Below are positions 7,414 through 16,365 of a stretch of 32,939 bases of DNA, in pieces. The DNA is taken from positions 1-32,939 of the forward strand of contig JAQYWG010000009.1 of the NCBI GenBank assembly GCA_030145085.1, written 5' to 3'. Every line of letters begins with the position of its first letter. Position 1 is the stretch's first letter. Origin of the DNA: Thermodesulfobacteriota bacterium. GTDB lineage: Bacteria; Desulfobacterota; BSN033; WVXP01; G020346125. The position numbers and the translations under genes are program-made. Below the pieces are notes generated by a model that was not told where the DNA came from, did not search any database, and was given only the letters and a program-made list of their open reading frames with translations.

Positions 7414-7527
7414 ATGGAGCACAAGAAGGCATATCAAGTATACCTCTGTTCTTGGGAAATAGAGGAAAAAAGGAGGAGATTTTCTTATCGTCAAATCGCG
7501 AAACATGTTTGGAAACCAGGAGGCTAA
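7414..7527 (+). CDS. Candidate leader ORF, 37 residues, coupled to E1 alpha
   Basis: An ATG at 7414, about 20 nt after the predicted transcription start, opens a 37-codon frame rich in Lys/Arg and aromatic residues (it contains EKRRRFSYRQIAKHV). Its TAA (7525-7527) ends one base before the E1 alpha ATG, and the E1 alpha ribosome-binding site AGGAGG lies inside it. That arrangement would allow translational coupling or a leader-peptide control. The upstream ribosome-binding site (GAAGGG, nine bases away) is weak. No homologue is recognised. Confidence 0.35.
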   Translation: MEHKKAYQVYLCSWEIEEKRRRFSYRQIAKHVWKPGG

Positions 7528-7528
7528 A

Positions 7529-8518
7529 ATGGTTCTATCGAAGGAAAAGAAGTTGGAAATGTATGGGAAGATGGTGAAAATCCGATCTTTTGAGGAGCGA
7601 ATCGTTGACCTGTATGCCAGGGGGCTGGTTCCGGGGCTTGCCCATCTCTATATTGGTGAGGAGGCCGTAGCTGTGGGTGCGTGCGCTAATTTGCGTGACG
7701 ACGATTATATCACCAGCACCCACCGGGGTCACGGCCATGTCATCGCTAAAGGGGCAGACGTGAGGTCCATGATGGCGGAACTTTTCGGCAAGACGACGGG
7801 CTACTGTAAGGGGAAAGGGGGATCCATGCACATTGCCGATGTAAACATCGGCATCCTCGGTGCAAACGGCATCGCCGGAGGAGGTCTGCCCATTGGCGTG
7901 GGAGCCGGCCTTTCGGCTAAGTATCGGAAGACAGACCAGGTGACAATTTGCTTTTTCGGCGATGGCGCATCCAATAACGGGACCTTTCATGAGAGCCTGA
8001 ACCTGGCGGCGGTTCATGAACTGCCCGTCATTTTTACCTGCGAAAACAACCAGTATGCCATCTCCACCCAGCAGAGGATGCACCAGACCATTAAGGACGT
8101 GTCCATTCGAGCGACTTCCTATGATATACCCGGAGTTACTGTAGAAGGGAATGACATCATGGCGGTCTATGAGGCCATCAATAAGGCGGTTCAACGGGCG
8201 AGGAGTGGGAAAGGCCCTAGCCTGGTCGAATGTAAGACCTATCGTTGGAGGGGACACCATGAGGGCGATCCCAACCTGGGGGAACGCTATCGAAGCAGGG
8301 AAGATATCAAACCCTGGGTAGAAAAATGCCCCATTACGCGATTTGAGAGGCTTCTTCTCAAAGAAAAGGTCTTGACCAAAGCCAAGATTGATCAGATCAA
8401 GGAGACCGTGAAAAAGGAGATTGACGAGGCCGTTGAATTTGCCAATAACAGCTCGTTCCCGAAACACGAAGACATCTATCAGGATGTTTTCCAAGAGGAG
8501 ATGGGAGGATCCAGATGA
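7529..8518 (+). CDS. acoA: Thiamine-diphosphate 2-oxoacid/acetoin dehydrogenase E1 alpha
   Basis: The ATG at 7529 has AGGAGG five bases upstream, so eight earlier in-frame codons are left out. About 329 residues make a compact E1 alpha subunit. THRGHGH is near 64-70, KGKGGSMHI follows, and the ThDP/Mg motif begins GDGASNNGTFHE and ends at ENN. YRWRGHHEGDP lies toward the end. With E1 beta it decarboxylates a 2-oxo acid, or cleaves an alpha-hydroxyketone such as acetoin, and passes the acyl group to E2 lipoate. Length and sequence style match AcoA and PdhA of the acetoin/pyruvate group rather than single-chain E1. The stop overlaps the E1 beta start (ATGA), so the two are translationally coupled. 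The true substrate is not certain. Confidence 0.93.
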   Translation: MVLSKEKKLEMYGKMVKIRSFEERIVDLYARGLVPGLAHLYIGEEAVAVGACANLRDDDYITSTHRGHGHVIAKGADVRSMMAELFGKTTGYCKGKGGSMHIADVNIGILGANGIAGGGLPIGVGAGLSAKYRKTDQVTICFFGDGASNNGTFHESLNLAAVHELPVIFTCENNQYAISTQQRMHQTIKDVSIRATSYDIPGVTVEGNDIMAVYEAINKAVQRARSGKGPSLVECKTYRWRGHHEGDPNLGERYRSREDIKPWVEKCPITRFERLLLKEKVLTKAKIDQIKETVKKEIDEAVEFANNSSFPKHEDIYQDVFQEEMGGSR

Positions 8519-9495
8519 GAGAAATTACCTATGCTCAAGCCATCAATGAGGCGTTGAGAGAAAATATGAGGCGAAACAGCAGGATTATCCTGATGGGGGA
8601 GGATATCGGACGGTACGGAGGCATCTTTCAGGTGACGGTAGGACTTCTCGACGAATTCGGCCCTGAGCGGGTGATAGATACGCCCATTTCCGAAGCCGGC
8701 TTTGTGGGGACCTGTGTTGGAGCAGCCATGACCGGACTCCATCCAGTAGCCGAAGTCATGTTTATCGATTTCACCACCTGTGCCATGGACATGATCGTCA
8801 ATCAAATGGCCAAAATGCATTACATGTCCGGAGGAAGGGGGAAGGTTCCTTTTGTTCTACGAACCAATATTGGTGCTGGCCGGGGGGCTGCAGCCCAGCA
8901 TTCCCAAAGTTTCCACTCTTTTTTCATGCATATTCCAGGGTTGAAGGTGGTGACTCCTGCGACACCTTACGATGCCAAGGGATTGATGAACACAGCCCTG
9001 GTTGATGAAAACCCGGTCATGTTCATTGAACATAAGAAGTTGTTCATCACGAAGGGCCATGTCCCGGAAGAGTCCTATGCCATTCCCTTTGGCAAAGCCG
9101 ACATTAAAAGGGAAGGAACTGACATCACCATTGTTGCTACCCACGCCCTGGTTCAGAAGAGCCTGAATGTGGCCGAGGAGATGAGCCGAGAGGGAGTTGA
9201 GATCGAGGTTCTCGATCCCAGAACCATTAGCCCGTTGGATCGGGAGGCCATTCTGAATTCCGTAAAAAAGACTGGTAAATTGATCACGGCAGACGAAGGT
9301 TGTGTGACCGGCGGTTTTGGCAGTGAGGTAGCGGCAATCGTTGCCCAAGAGGCCTTTGACTATCTTGAGGCTCCCATCATGCGGGTGGGTTCTCCCGACA
9401 CACCGGTTCCATTCAGCCCCCCCCTTGAACAGTTCTATATCCCTGATGAGGGCAGTATCAAAGACGCGGCGAGCAGAATTCTCGCGTACCAGTAG
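8515..9495 (+). CDS. acoB: Thiamine-diphosphate 2-oxoacid/acetoin dehydrogenase E1 beta
   Basis: This 326-residue protein is a typical E1 beta. The N-terminal pyrimidine-binding domain contains MGEDIGRYGG, DTPISEAGF and AQHSQSFHSFF with the conserved His pair. A transketolase C-terminal domain contains EVLDPRTISPLD and the DEGCVTGGFG loop. E1 beta activates thiamine diphosphate through a conserved Glu and closes the active site made with E1 alpha. The four-base overlap with E1 alpha fixes the start. It is highly similar in layout to AcoB/PdhB. The next gene (E2) begins 20 nt after the stop with its own good ribosome-binding site. Confidence 0.94.
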   Translation: MREITYAQAINEALRENMRRNSRIILMGEDIGRYGGIFQVTVGLLDEFGPERVIDTPISEAGFVGTCVGAAMTGLHPVAEVMFIDFTTCAMDMIVNQMAKMHYMSGGRGKVPFVLRTNIGAGRGAAAQHSQSFHSFFMHIPGLKVVTPATPYDAKGLMNTALVDENPVMFIEHKKLFITKGHVPEESYAIPFGKADIKREGTDITIVATHALVQKSLNVAEEMSREGVEIEVLDPRTISPLDREAILNSVKKTGKLITADEGCVTGGFGSEVAAIVAQEAFDYLEAPIMRVGSPDTPVPFSPPLEQFYIPDEGSIKDAASRILAYQ

Positions 9496-9515
9496 TTTTG
9501 AGAGGAGGCCAATCT

Positions 9516-10895
9516 ATGGTCACAGAAGTTGTGCTTCCCATGCTGGGAATCACCGTGGAAAGGGGAAAAATCCTCAAATGGCTCAAATCTGAGGGTGACC
9601 AGGTCGAGAAAGGAGAATCAATATTTGAGGTGGAGGCCGAAAAGGTAACAACGGAGGTGGAATCTCCGGCCTCTGGCATTTTGAAAAAGATCCTTGTTCA
9701 CGAGAACATAGAGGTGCCGGTGTTGACGTTGGTTGGTGTCATTACGTCCGAGGGAGAAGAGATCCCGGAGAAATATTTGACAATCGCGCCACCCAAAGAG
9801 GTAACCCCAACGGCCATGGTGCCCACGGCTTCGGCTGAGGTTTCCCAGGCGATGGCTTCAGAAACGTCAGGCCAAATAAGAGCTGTGCCAGCGGCGAGGA
9901 AGGCAGCTCGGGAATATGGAATCGATCTCTCCTCGATCTCGGGCTCGGGACCTAGGGGAACAGTTCTCAAAAAGGATGTGGAAAACTCCATAGCCCTCTT
10001 GAGGGGGGAAGGTGCCGCACCGAAAGACAAGGAGACACGGGCAACATCCCTTGCGAGAAGGCTGGCCGAAAAGGAAGGTATCCTTCTCGACATGGTCAAG
10101 GGAACCGGCCCTGGCGGAAGGGTAACAAAAATGGACGTCGTCAAAGCCCTCGAAATAAGGAAAGCCCCTACCCCTGCTGAGGCTCCGACCGAAATGCTCT
10201 TCGGCAAGACCATTCCCATGAGCCGCATAAGAAGGGTCATCGCCAGGCGGATGTCTCAAAGTGCCTTCACCGCACCCCACATCTCCTTTATTAGCGATGT
10301 GGACATGGGGAGATTGGTTCAGGTGCGAAAGGAGATTCTTGCGGACTTCGAGGGCCAATTCGGCGTTCGGATCTCAATCAATGATTTCATTATCAAGGCG
10401 GTGGGGCTCACCATTAGGGAGTATCCCATGCTCAATGCCAGCGTTGATGGGGAAAATATCAGGATCAACCCCGAGATCAACGTGGGCCTTGCGGTCGCCA
10501 TGGACGAGGGCCTGATTGTCCCGGCTATCCCCCACGCAGATCGTCTTGGACTGGGAGATATTGCTACAATGAGGGCCGATCTGGTGGAAAGGGCCAGAAA
10601 GGGAAAGCTCTCCATGGAGGAGATTGAACGTGGCACGTTCACCATTTCAAGTCTCGCTCAGTTCGACATTACTTTTTTTACGGCGATCCTCAACCCACCG
10701 CAGAGCGGCATTCTTACGGTGGGAAAACTGGATGAAAAACTCACCCTTATCAACGGTGAAGTCCAAGCCAGGCAGGTGACCCGATTTGGGCTTTCCGTGG
10801 ACCATAGGATCATCGATGGCGCAGTTGCTTCTGCATTCCTGCAAACCCTGAAGAAGAAGTTGGAGAATCCTTCGTACGCATTCTTGCAACTCTAG
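9516..10895 (+). CDS. acoC: Dihydrolipoyl acyltransferase E2 with two subunit-binding domains
   Basis: The start is the ATG at 9516, seven bases after GAGGAGG. The 459 residues hold one lipoyl domain (1-80, with lipoyl Lys43 in EAEKVTTEVE) and a flexible Ala/Pro/Thr linker. Two peripheral subunit-binding domains in tandem follow: about 124-159, with SGSGPRGTVLKKDV, and about 177-212, with KGTGPGGRVTKMDV. The C-terminal acyltransferase core ends in SVDHRIIDG, which contains the catalytic HRxxDG. E2 forms the multimeric core, accepts the acyl group from E1 and transfers it to CoA. Bacterial E2 chains usually have one such binding domain, so the second copy is notable. The cargo acyl group is unknown; acetyl is the default. 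Confidence 0.94.
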   Translation: MVTEVVLPMLGITVERGKILKWLKSEGDQVEKGESIFEVEAEKVTTEVESPASGILKKILVHENIEVPVLTLVGVITSEGEEIPEKYLTIAPPKEVTPTAMVPTASAEVSQAMASETSGQIRAVPAARKAAREYGIDLSSISGSGPRGTVLKKDVENSIALLRGEGAAPKDKETRATSLARRLAEKEGILLDMVKGTGPGGRVTKMDVVKALEIRKAPTPAEAPTEMLFGKTIPMSRIRRVIARRMSQSAFTAPHISFISDVDMGRLVQVRKEILADFEGQFGVRISINDFIIKAVGLTIREYPMLNASVDGENIRINPEINVGLAVAMDEGLIVPAIPHADRLGLGDIATMRADLVERARKGKLSMEEIERGTFTISSLAQFDITFFTAILNPPQSGILTVGKLDEKLTLINGEVQARQVTRFGLSVDHRIIDGAVASAFLQTLKKKLENPSYAFLQL

Positions 10896-10925
10896 AGCCC
10901 TTCGTCGAACAGGTGGAGCGCATTT

Positions 10926-12374
10926 ATGACAACCTCCACTCCCGGAAAACCGACCCGTTCAAAGGGATCACCCTACGATATCGCGGTAATAGGGGCTGGT
11001 CCTGGAGGGTATGTAGCAGCCATCAGGGCGGCCCAGATGGGGGCTAAAGTTCTCGTTATTGAAAAGGGTGAACTCGGGGGAACCTGTCTCAACCGGGGTT
11101 GCATCCCAACCAAGGCATTCTTATCGGATGTAAAGCCCTTCTACAAGATAAAGAAGGCTTCCCTCTACCGGGGCAAAGAACACCTCTCCCTCGACATGGA
11201 AAAGCTGGTGACCCGCAAGAATGAGGTGGTTGAGACCATGACCAAAGGGATAGCCACCCTTTTCAGCGATAACGGTGTTCAGTGGGCTCGGGGAATTGGA
11301 TCTTTCATGGATTCAAAAACCATCGGAGTCATCCGGGATGGTAAGAGAGAGACTTACAGGGCCAACAACATCATTATTGCCACGGGATCCAGAGCGGCGA
11401 ACATTCCCGACCTGAGCATTGACGGGGGCAATGTTCTCTCCAGTGACGAGATTCTGAATGTCCGGAAAATTCCCCGGGAAATGGTGATTATTGGCGGAGG
11501 AGTAATCGGGCTCGAGTTTGCCACCCTCTTCAACGCTCTGGGCACTCAGGTAACGATTGTAGAGATGCTTCCCACGATCCTTTCCACCGAGGACGACGAG
11601 GTCATCCGTGGACTCCACACGATTCTCGAGAGAGAGGGCATAACGATTCTGACCGGCACCAGGGTAATCGGGGCTTCATCAAAAGGGGGAAAGGTTGAGG
11701 TTCAGGTTCAGGAGAAATCAGGAGGAAAGGCTCGGATTGTGGCGGAAAAGGTCCTCGTAGCCGTGGGAAGAACCCCTCACACCGAGGGGCTAGACCTCGA
11801 AAGGATTGGCGTCAAGATGGAAGGACCATTCATCGCGGTTAACCCCAGGATGCAAACCAATGTGGATGGGGTATATGCCATCGGAGACGTGATTGGAAAA
11901 ATCATGTTGGCCCATGCTGCCTCGGCAGAGGGTGTTGTTGCTGTGGAGAACATCATGGAAGAATCGCGCGAGATAGACTACGGAAAAATTCCCACAGCCG
12001 TCTACACCTTTCCTGAGATAGCCTCGGTAGGGCTTAAGGAGAAAGAGGCCCGGGACAGTGGGCTGGACATTCGGGTTGGTAAATTTCCTTACCTCTATAG
12101 TGGAAAGGCCATGGCTATGGACGAGCCCGATGGATTCGTCAAGATCATTGCGGAGAGGGAATTGGGAGAGATTCTCGGAGTCCATATTCTCGGTGAGAAT
12201 GCTGCGGACCTCATTGGAGGCTGTGTTCTGGCAATGAGCCTTGAGGCTTCAGTGGAAGACCTGAGCGAGGCGGTGAAGGCACACCCTACCCTTTCCGAGA
12301 CGATCATGGAGGCAGCATTGGACTGGAGAAGGATGTCTATCCATCAACCCCCCAAAAAAGATCTCCCCCAATGA
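10926..12374 (+). CDS. lpdA: Dihydrolipoyl dehydrogenase (E3)
   Basis: This 482-residue flavoprotein has FAD motif IGAGPGGYVAAIRA (22-35) and the redox disulfide in GGTCLNRGCIPTKA (Cys54, Cys59). NAD motif IGGGVIGLEFATLF and the FAD-contact YAIGDVIG are also present, as is the C-terminal dyad in AHPTLSET. It reoxidises dihydrolipoate on E2 and makes NADH. A 15-residue extension precedes the flavin domain but there is no lipoyl domain. It lies 30 nt after E2, with GGTGGAG before the ATG, and completes the complex encoded by the four consecutive genes. It could also serve other lipoyl systems in the cell. Confidence 0.95.
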   Translation: MTTSTPGKPTRSKGSPYDIAVIGAGPGGYVAAIRAAQMGAKVLVIEKGELGGTCLNRGCIPTKAFLSDVKPFYKIKKASLYRGKEHLSLDMEKLVTRKNEVVETMTKGIATLFSDNGVQWARGIGSFMDSKTIGVIRDGKRETYRANNIIIATGSRAANIPDLSIDGGNVLSSDEILNVRKIPREMVIIGGGVIGLEFATLFNALGTQVTIVEMLPTILSTEDDEVIRGLHTILEREGITILTGTRVIGASSKGGKVEVQVQEKSGGKARIVAEKVLVAVGRTPHTEGLDLERIGVKMEGPFIAVNPRMQTNVDGVYAIGDVIGKIMLAHAASAEGVVAVENIMEESREIDYGKIPTAVYTFPEIASVGLKEKEARDSGLDIRVGKFPYLYSGKAMAMDEPDGFVKIIAERELGEILGVHILGENAADLIGGCVLAMSLEASVEDLSEAVKAHPTLSETIMEAALDWRRMSIHQPPKKDLPQ

Positions 12375-12420
12375 GGCCCCTGAGGCACGTTGACCCGTTA
12401 ATTAATGCGAGGAACACCTG

Positions 12421-13755
12421 ATGGATCGAAACTTGGCTGTCGATGTTGGGACCCAATCCCTCAGGGCTTGTGTGTTCGATCGTGACTTGAATGCGTTGGA
12501 AAAGCAACAAGTCCCCTATTCTCCTCAGGTTAAGTCCAAAAACTGGGTTGAGATCGATGCCGAGGTTCTCTGGAATGCCTTTATCATGGCCTGTAGCCAA
12601 TTGAAAGGGGGAAAGGAAGTCGAAGCCATCTCCTTTTCCACCCTCTGTCCCTCTCTTGTGCCCATGGATGCCGAGGGAAACCCCCTCGCCCCAATGATTC
12701 TCCATCTGGACCGGAGAAGCTATCGCCAATCCCTGTGGGCGTTGGATCGTGTTGGGGAAAATAGATTCCTCCGCATCGCTGGCAATCCGCCTATTCCAGG
12801 GGGTATCTCCCTGACGAGCTTACTCTGGATCAAGGAGAATATCCCATCAGTTTATAACCGAAGTGACGTGGTTTTTGGACACGGGGTAACGTTTTTCATG
12901 AAACGCCTGACTGGAGGGTTTTTCATAGACCCCTCCAATGCCTCTTTTACCGGCCTCTATGATACGGTGGGATATGGAGACTGGGATGATGGAATCCTGG
13001 CAGATTTGGAGATCGAAAGGGAGAAGCTCCCACAGGTTGCCATGTCAGCAACTATTGTGGGCAAGCTCGATGGAAAAATCGCCGCTCCCACAGGACTTCC
13101 TCAGGGGATTCCAGTTGTGATCGGCGCCAACGATACCACCTGTGCTGCGGTCGGAGCCGATGTCACGAAACCGGGACAACTGATGAATAGCACCGGTACC
13201 GTTGATAGCATGGTGCTATGCCTCGATCGACCATTGACGGGTAAGAATCATCTCTTGAGAACCCATGCGTATCCCCATCGCTGGTTGGCCATGAGAACCG
13301 TGGGTGCGGGTGGAGGCTCCCTGGAGTGGTTTAGAAAGGCCTTCTGTCAGGATATGTCCCGGGAATCCTTTTACGATGAATACCTGGCGACTGTCTTGTC
13401 AGCGTCTGTTGGGCCCGAGGCGCGTTTCCACCCTTTCCTTTCAGGCGATCGTCATCGAATCAGGCAGAAGACGGGTTCCTTCACCCGCCTTTCCCTGAAT
13501 ACAACAAGGGAGGATTGCCTTTTGGCATTGGCCCATGGAATCGTTTCCTTCCAGGCAGAAGGCCTCCGGGAGTGGGGGAAACATGTCCCGTTGAATCACC
13601 ATATTTATCATGTCGGCGGCGGCGCAAGTGAGGCATACACCCAGTACAAACAGAGATTGCTCAAGGGTTTTCAGCTCGTCCAACTGGGGGAGACATCCTT
13701 GCAGGGAGCGGCCAAACTGGGGTTCGAAGCCCTTGAACGACAAAAGGGCGAATAG
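12421..13755 (+). CDS. FGGY-family carbohydrate kinase
   Basis: This 444-residue protein has the two-domain FGGY layout. The N-terminal phosphate loop is AVDVGTQSLRACVFD (6-20), and GANDTTCAAVGAD carries the likely catalytic Asp. A second phosphate loop is MNSTGTVDS, and an adenosine loop is HVGGGASEAYTQYK. Members phosphorylate xylulose, gluconate, ribulose, glycerol and related polyols. At 444 residues it is shorter than gluconokinase or xylulokinase (about 490-515), so I do not name a substrate. It lies 46 nt behind E3 and ahead of an SDR, which suggests the operon handles a sugar or sugar acid and not simply acetoin. GAGGAA precedes the ATG. Confidence 0.92.
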   Translation: MDRNLAVDVGTQSLRACVFDRDLNALEKQQVPYSPQVKSKNWVEIDAEVLWNAFIMACSQLKGGKEVEAISFSTLCPSLVPMDAEGNPLAPMILHLDRRSYRQSLWALDRVGENRFLRIAGNPPIPGGISLTSLLWIKENIPSVYNRSDVVFGHGVTFFMKRLTGGFFIDPSNASFTGLYDTVGYGDWDDGILADLEIEREKLPQVAMSATIVGKLDGKIAAPTGLPQGIPVVIGANDTTCAAVGADVTKPGQLMNSTGTVDSMVLCLDRPLTGKNHLLRTHAYPHRWLAMRTVGAGGGSLEWFRKAFCQDMSRESFYDEYLATVLSASVGPEARFHPFLSGDRHRIRQKTGSFTRLSLNTTREDCLLALAHGIVSFQAEGLREWGKHVPLNHHIYHVGGGASEAYTQYKQRLLKGFQLVQLGETSLQGAAKLGFEALERQKGE

Positions 13756-13830
13756 GGCTTAGGTGGAGCTTTCGGTCTTGTCAACCGGTGGATGAAAGGT
13801 AATCCGTGAAAACCGATCTGGGGGGTGAAA

Positions 13831-14613
13831 ATGGGCATTGACATCCTAAAGGAGAAATTTTCGCTGAAGGGACAGACTGCGCTGATTACCGGATCCGGTC
13901 GGGGTATCGGAAAAGGCTTGTCAACTGCGATGGCCAAGGCAGGAGCCGATATTGTGGTGCTCGACATCATCGAGGAAAATGTCCACAAGACGGTAGAGTT
14001 TCTCGAGTCAACCGCCGGTACGAAAGCATATCCTTACGTTGCCGATTTAAGCAAGACCGATATGATTCCACACTACGTCCAGGATATCCTCAGCGACTGC
14101 GGCAAAATTGACATCTTGGTCAATAGCGCCGGAATCCAGGTGCGAAAGCCGGCCCTCGATTTCACCCTTGAGGAATGGAACAGCGTGATCACCATCCATC
14201 TCACCGCGTCCTTTGCCATGGCCCATGCGATTGTGCCGGGGATGATCGCCCGGGGTGGAGGCAAGATCATCAACATTGCCTCCCTCAACTGTGTCATGGC
14301 CGTTCCAAATATCATTGCTTACGTGGCCGCCAAGAGCGGTATAGGCGGCTTAACTCGCTCCATGTCGGTCGAATGGTCTCAGTACAATATTCGGGCCAAT
14401 GCCATCGGCCCGGGGTTTACCCGGACTAAATTGACGGAGAAGCTGTTTCAAGACCCCGTGAAAACCAAGTGGGTTATGGATCGCATTCCCATGAAGAGGT
14501 TGGCGGATCCGGAAAATGATTTGGGTTACGTTGCTGTATTTCTGGCCTCAGACGCCTCCTCTTATATCACCGGGCAGATTATATACGTTGATGGCGGCTG
14601 GCTAGCGTCGTAG
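13831..14613 (+). CDS. SDR-family oxidoreductase (gluconate 5-dehydrogenase-like)
   Basis: The ATG at 13831 has a GGGGGG run just upstream; a GTG two codons earlier is possible. About 260 residues form a classical SDR: TGSGRGIG near the start, NSAG in place of the usual NNAG, catalytic Ser in NIASLNC, and an intact YVAAK (Tyr164, Lys168). It ends with SYITGQIIYVDGGW. It resembles sugar-acid SDRs such as 5-keto-gluconate reductase and 3-oxoacyl-like reductases, probably with NAD(H) or NADP(H). It is distinct from the SDR at 6403. Its place between an FGGY kinase and a VOC protein suggests it oxidises or reduces a hydroxy or keto group on the operon's substrate. Confidence 0.93.
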   Translation: MGIDILKEKFSLKGQTALITGSGRGIGKGLSTAMAKAGADIVVLDIIEENVHKTVEFLESTAGTKAYPYVADLSKTDMIPHYVQDILSDCGKIDILVNSAGIQVRKPALDFTLEEWNSVITIHLTASFAMAHAIVPGMIARGGGKIINIASLNCVMAVPNIIAYVAAKSGIGGLTRSMSVEWSQYNIRANAIGPGFTRTKLTEKLFQDPVKTKWVMDRIPMKRLADPENDLGYVAVFLASDASSYITGQIIYVDGGWLAS

Positions 14614-14685
14614 GGGAGAACATATTGGTAATGGCAGGGACCATAAGCCCTTCCTCCCGTTAGGAACCCAAAAAAGAGGGACTCC

Positions 14686-15159
14686 ATGATGGATGCAGAA
14701 AAGGGAAAGTTTGTGCTGCCCGATGTCAGCCATATCGGTGTGGTGACGAACAGTCTGGACAAGACAATGAAGGAACTTGAAAATCTCTACGGATTAAAGC
14801 CCTTCATGGTCATGGAACCGGGCTACGTAAATACCTACATCAAGGGCAAACCTGCGGAGTTCAAGCTGAAATCGGCCTTTTATCGGTCGGGCCAGGTTGT
14901 TTTGGAGGTTATCTCAGTTCTAGAGGGCGACACGATCTACGGCGAATGGCTGAGGGACAAGGGAGAGGGTCTCCACCATTTGGGCTACGACATTGAGGAG
15001 CTCGAAGAATGGATCAAACACTATGAAGGGAAAGGCATAGGGATTCTTCAAAGCGGGGAAAGACCGGGGGTCAAGTGGGCCTACCTCGATACATCCGCTT
15101 ATACCGGAATGATCATGGAACTTGTGGAAAGGACCGAGAAAGGGAAACTGATAAATTAA
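14686..15159 (+). CDS. VOC-superfamily protein (epimerase/glyoxalase-like)
   Basis: About 157 residues fold as two VOC (bleomycin resistance/glyoxalase) repeats. Likely metal ligands are His in DVSHIGVV, Glu in VVLEVIS, His in EGLHHLGY and Glu in GMIMELVE, which matches the H-E-H-E pattern of methylmalonyl-CoA epimerase and glyoxalase I. The length also fits that group. These enzymes use a divalent metal to move a proton next to a carbonyl, or to isomerise or cleave small molecules. In this operon it may epimerise or isomerise a keto-sugar intermediate, or act on a CoA ester; the sequence alone does not decide. Two ATG codons in a row leave a one-residue doubt about the start. Confidence 0.88.
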   Translation: MMDAEKGKFVLPDVSHIGVVTNSLDKTMKELENLYGLKPFMVMEPGYVNTYIKGKPAEFKLKSAFYRSGQVVLEVISVLEGDTIYGEWLRDKGEGLHHLGYDIEELEEWIKHYEGKGIGILQSGERPGVKWAYLDTSAYTGMIMELVERTEKGKLIN

Positions 15160-15245
15160 GGTTTCATTGTCAAAACCTGTTGGGTAGCAGTCTTCAGAGA
15201 GGATTCGCCTAATCCCTTGTGCGGGCAGAAAAGAAAAGATTAGCA

Positions 15246-16295
15246 ATGATACAAATGATTTCTCCACACGACAAAATGAAGGCATTGGTTTGGACAGCCC
15301 CTGGTAAGATAGGTCTCCAAGAGAAGGACAAACCCGTGCCTCAGGGAGACGAAGTGCTCATCAGGGTGAGGGCTGCCGGAATCTGCGGCTCCGAGGTTGA
15401 GGGCTTCCTCGGCAAAAGCAACAAAAGGGTCCCGCCCTTGATTATGGGCCATGAATTCGCGGGGGACGTTGAGCAATCGGGGGCTGGTAAGGACGATCCG
15501 ATGAACGGCCAGCGTGTAGTCGTTGAACCCTACCTGTCCTGTGGAGAATGCGAGGAATGTCTCCAGGGACGGGACAACCTGTGTCCTTCCAGAAAGCTGA
15601 TCGGGGTCCATCGGTCCGGAGGTTTTGCCGAGTACGTTGCGGTTCCTCGAAAGTCAATATACGTCCTTCCCGAAAGTCTCGACTATGTTGGAGGAACCAT
15701 TGTGGAACCCCTCGCCGTTTCAGTTCGCCTCTTTCACCAAAACCAGAGGGGATTGCTCAAGTGGGTCGCAATCTTCGGGGCCGGGACCCAGGGACTCTTA
15801 GCCCTCCAAGTGGCAAGAACCCTTGGTGCTGATACCATAATATCGGATATCAACCCCTCTCGTTTGGAGAGTGCGAAGGCATTGGGGGCTTCGGCGGTGA
15901 TTCACGCCAAGGAAGAGGACCTTGTTCAAAAGATTTATGAAATCACCAAGGGAAGGTACGTCGATTTGGCAATTGATGCCGCCGGCCTTTCCATAACGCG
16001 TCAACAGGCCCTCGCCTCCCTCAAGCAGGGTGGAACCGTTGTCTGTGTTGGTCTCGGAGCAGATGAGGCCATGACGACCCTCAACTTTCTGGACGTGGTC
16101 AACAAGGAGCTCCGCATAAGGGGATCCTACGCATACTCCACCTGGGAATTCTTGCAAGCAATGGATCTCCTTGCACGCGAGAGGATCGATAGAACCGGAT
16201 GGGTTGAGGAAATACCCCTGGAGGAAGGTCCGAAGGCTTTCGAGGAGTTAGCTCGCGGCGAGGCCCGTGTGGCTAAATTCGTCCTTATTCCTTAA
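15246..16295 (+). CDS. Zinc-dependent alcohol/polyol dehydrogenase (MDR family)
   Basis: This is a medium-chain dehydrogenase of the sorbitol/threonine dehydrogenase type. Catalytic zinc ligands are in GICGSE and GHEFAG, with Glu in VEPLAVS. The four structural-zinc cysteines are in CGECEECLQGRDNLCPS. The NAD fold has FGAGTQGLLALQ and an acidic end in IISDINPSR, suggesting NAD over NADP. The conserved start is MKALVW at 15276. I place the start at the ATG at 15246, but 15219 (GTG) and 15276 are possible because no strong ribosome-binding site is present. It would oxidise a secondary alcohol of a polyol or sugar acid. It is the last gene of the plus-strand operon, 86 nt after the VOC gene, facing a convergent gene. 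Confidence 0.92.
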   Translation: MIQMISPHDKMKALVWTAPGKIGLQEKDKPVPQGDEVLIRVRAAGICGSEVEGFLGKSNKRVPPLIMGHEFAGDVEQSGAGKDDPMNGQRVVVEPYLSCGECEECLQGRDNLCPSRKLIGVHRSGGFAEYVAVPRKSIYVLPESLDYVGGTIVEPLAVSVRLFHQNQRGLLKWVAIFGAGTQGLLALQVARTLGADTIISDINPSRLESAKALGASAVIHAKEEDLVQKIYEITKGRYVDLAIDAAGLSITRQQALASLKQGGTVVCVGLGADEAMTTLNFLDVVNKELRIRGSYAYSTWEFLQAMDLLARERIDRTGWVEEIPLEEGPKAFEELARGEARVAKFVLIP

Positions 16296-16365
16296 GAATC
16301 CGAGGTCTGCTACCTTTTACAAGGAGTCTGTTGACACGCGGCCCTCCTGCTCTCGGGCAGCTCCG

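Noticed and set aside
7535-8494. A 319-codon open frame on the minus strand
   Set aside because: It lies entirely opposite the well-supported E1 alpha gene and has no family resemblance; it is a shadow frame produced by codon use.
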